Position numbers and translations under genes: made by a program. The notes beneath the pieces were generated by a model. That model ran no database searches, was not told the origin of the DNA, and saw nothing but the letters and a program-made list of their open reading frames with translations. A stretch of 60,100 bases of DNA from Phytomonas francai (taxonomy: Eukaryota; Euglenozoa; Kinetoplastea; Trypanosomatida; Trypanosomatidae): contig MJCC01000005.1 of NCBI GenBank assembly GCA_001766655.1, forward strand, positions 517,147 through 577,246, read 5' to 3'. This document shows, in pieces, positions 58,742-60,100 of this stretch (within the stretch, counting starts at the first letter, position 1; every line of letters begins with the position of its first letter).

Positions 58742-59779
58742 ATGTCCGAATCCTGGTATATTCCTGATGATATCAAGGATCGCTGTGAAGAGAACCGCTT
58801 CAGTCCCAATCAACCGTGCTCCCACGAAGTACTCTCTAGAATTATGGTCTTTTACCAGTCGCACGGGATTGTAGATGTTATCGACAACGTTGATTTTTTT
58901 GCTGAAGCGTTGGTGAAGGAGATGGGATACTATGCGTACGATGTTATCACCATCTCAGAAGAAAGTATGGGTGATGCATTCGACGCATTAGCTAAGAAGC
59001 ACTTTTCTGAGCACGCCCACGATGATGATGAGGTGCGTTTTATTATTGGCGGTGAAGGCTATTTTGACATCCGTGATCCCGAAGACCGCTGGATTCGCAT
59101 GTGGTGTAAGACTGGTGATTGCATCGTTTTGCCCGCGGGAAGCTACCACCGCTTTACCACTTCCACCAGCAAGTACACAATGGCTGTTCGCCTTTTCAAG
59201 AAGAACCCGAAGTGGATCTCGCTGGACCGCTATGATGGGAGCGCGACCGAGTGCCATATGCAGTACGTAGCCTTACTTCAGGAGCCCCTACAAACTGTGT
59301 TGGGCCCCTCGTGCGATGACGAAAAGGACCCGGACTTTATGAAAAACCACTCCATCCCGTTTCCTCTGGAGCTGGATGCGGTGATGGGGAAAGTTGTGCG
59401 GAAATTCTTGGAGTCGAAAGGGGGGGCGCTGGTTATGTACTTTACCGGGGCGTCTAGTCCCTACGTGGGAGGTGAAAGCTGGTGCCCGGATTGCATTGGC
59501 GCCAAACCGTGCGTTATTGGAGGGTTTAACAAACTATGTAATAAGTTTGGGAATGGAAAAGTTTTCTTTGTGGAGGTGCCTGTTGAACGAGCTAGTTATG
59601 AGTACAAACCCGATTACCCATTGCGCCACCACGAATTTATTAAACTGCAATGCATTCCGACGGTTTTTGTGTTTTCTCCTAACCCCACAAGGGCATTGGA
59701 AACGGCTTCCTGGTGGGAACATCTAGTTCTTAAGGTACGTACTGAATCTCCAACCCCTGATGAGATGATCAAGTGGTAA
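58742..59779 (+). CDS. ADI1: acireductone dioxygenase fused to TXNDC17/TRP14-type thioredoxin domain
   Basis: A protein of 345 residues. Residues about 1-180 are acireductone dioxygenase (ARD), a cupin of the methionine salvage pathway that cleaves acireductone to the 2-oxo acid of methionine and formate. Metal ligands are all visible: His91, His93 and Glu97 in EHAHDDDEVRFIIGGEGYF, and His136 in LPAGSYHRFT. The domain's W-I-R-x-x-x-K-x-GD motif is also present. Residues about 210-335 are a thioredoxin-like domain: YFTGASSPYVGGESWCPDCI with the WCPDC active site (Cys248, Cys251), then strands ending in IPTVFVFSP with the cis-Pro. YFTG and WCPDC are the signature of TXNDC17 (TRP14), which reduces small disulfides such as cystine. 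Both halves look complete and catalytically intact with a 30-residue linker and no stop or frame break. I know the two as separate proteins in other organisms. Confidence 0.92.
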   Translation: MSESWYIPDDIKDRCEENRFSPNQPCSHEVLSRIMVFYQSHGIVDVIDNVDFFAEALVKEMGYYAYDVITISEESMGDAFDALAKKHFSEHAHDDDEVRFIIGGEGYFDIRDPEDRWIRMWCKTGDCIVLPAGSYHRFTTSTSKYTMAVRLFKKNPKWISLDRYDGSATECHMQYVALLQEPLQTVLGPSCDDEKDPDFMKNHSIPFPLELDAVMGKVVRKFLESKGGALVMYFTGASSPYVGGESWCPDCIGAKPCVIGGFNKLCNKFGNGKVFFVEVPVERASYEYKPDYPLRHHEFIKLQCIPTVFVFSPNPTRALETASWWEHLVLKVRTESPTPDEMIKW

Positions 59780-60065
59780 CACACAAATTTGATGAATTTT
59801 TGAAATGGCCTGAGTTTAAAATAAAAACACGTTTCTTTATCTAATAAATTTCCAATTTTGTATTATGTTTTTCGAATTTGATAGTTGTAACTAAAGTTTT
59901 TGGTATCTTTTTCCCAACATAGAAAATTTCACTGGTAAGAAATAAGTGAACGAAATTAACCTTATGCTGCTCTAAACTTTCTGTGCCATTCCATTGTGTT
60001 GGCTTTTCAATTCAACTAAACACGAAGTAGAGGGAAAGCAAGGGATGACTATTAACATACACACA

Positions 60066-60100
<35 letters not shown>
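59780..60100. other. 3' flank with AT microsatellite at window end
   Basis: About 320 bases, AT-rich, probably the 3' UTR and spacer of the fusion gene. An uninterrupted AT repeat runs from 60073 to the window end. No gene seen. Confidence 0.6.

Noticed and set aside
1..60100. Alternative genetic code with stops read as sense, known in some trypanosomatids
   Set aside because: All genes end cleanly at TAA, TAG or TGA next to spacers, and no in-frame stop falls within a conserved domain.
1..60100. tRNA, spliced-leader RNA, CRISPR or transposon sequences
   Set aside because: No cloverleaf, repeat-spacer array, reverse transcriptase or transposase motif was recognised on reading. Small snoRNA-like boxes could not be excluded without a search tool.

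Overview
The window looks like part of a kinetoplastid nuclear chromosome, most likely a trypanosomatid. Twenty intronless protein genes all lie on the + strand, separated by AT-rich spacers of 0.25 to 1.45 kb that are full of microsatellites. Many starts follow a strong polypyrimidine tract and an AG, as expected for spliced-leader trans-splicing of one polycistronic unit. The strongest marker is an RNase III gene (23592-26516) with the U1-type zinc finger and RNase III signature of the kinetoplastid RNA-editing endonucleases. All genes end at standard stops. I cannot name the genus.

Layout, left to right: unknown protein (294-1085); WDR11-like propeller/solenoid protein (1745-5566); SETD3/LSMT-class SET protein (5821-6834); small one-span membrane protein (7175-7768); mitoribosomal uL14m (8372-8932); TTC1 (9369-10217); divergent aquaporin (10670-11368); PUS7/TruD-family protein interrupted by an assembly gap (12309-16244); unknown GC-rich protein with a tandem repeat (17015-17935); DEAD-box helicase (18388-20763); two adjacent Elf1-type zinc-ribbon genes (21447-22052 and 22551-23276); editing-endonuclease-like RNase III (23592-26516); small conserved protein (26863-27588); AATF/Bfr2 (27873-29804); THO2/THOC2-like giant (30289-37008); degenerate cyclophilin (37365-38612); DUF4379-type zinc-ribbon protein with a second assembly gap (39101-41528); giant AGC kinase (42351-48173); giant kinase with PAS, decayed histidine-kinase and receiver-like modules (49628-57481); acireductone dioxygenase fused to a TXNDC17-type thioredoxin domain (58742-59779).

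Many genes serve RNA and ribosome biology: transcription elongation, THO/mRNP, helicase, SSU processome, pseudouridylation, RNA editing and mitoribosome. Clustering by function is not expected in such units, so neighbours should not be read as a pathway.

The most striking items are the PAS / pseudo-HATPase / receiver / Ser-Thr kinase protein, whose receiver-like domain appears to carry Glu in place of the phosphoacceptor Asp; the ARD-thioredoxin fusion; the THO2-like protein; and the side-by-side Elf1 paralogues of very different base composition. Composition is a mosaic. Very GC-rich blocks begin and end inside genes, and both runs of N sit in such blocks. The second run almost certainly has a wrong length, because the plausible C-terminus after it is in another frame. 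No tRNA, rRNA, CRISPR array, transposon or minus-strand gene could be supported.
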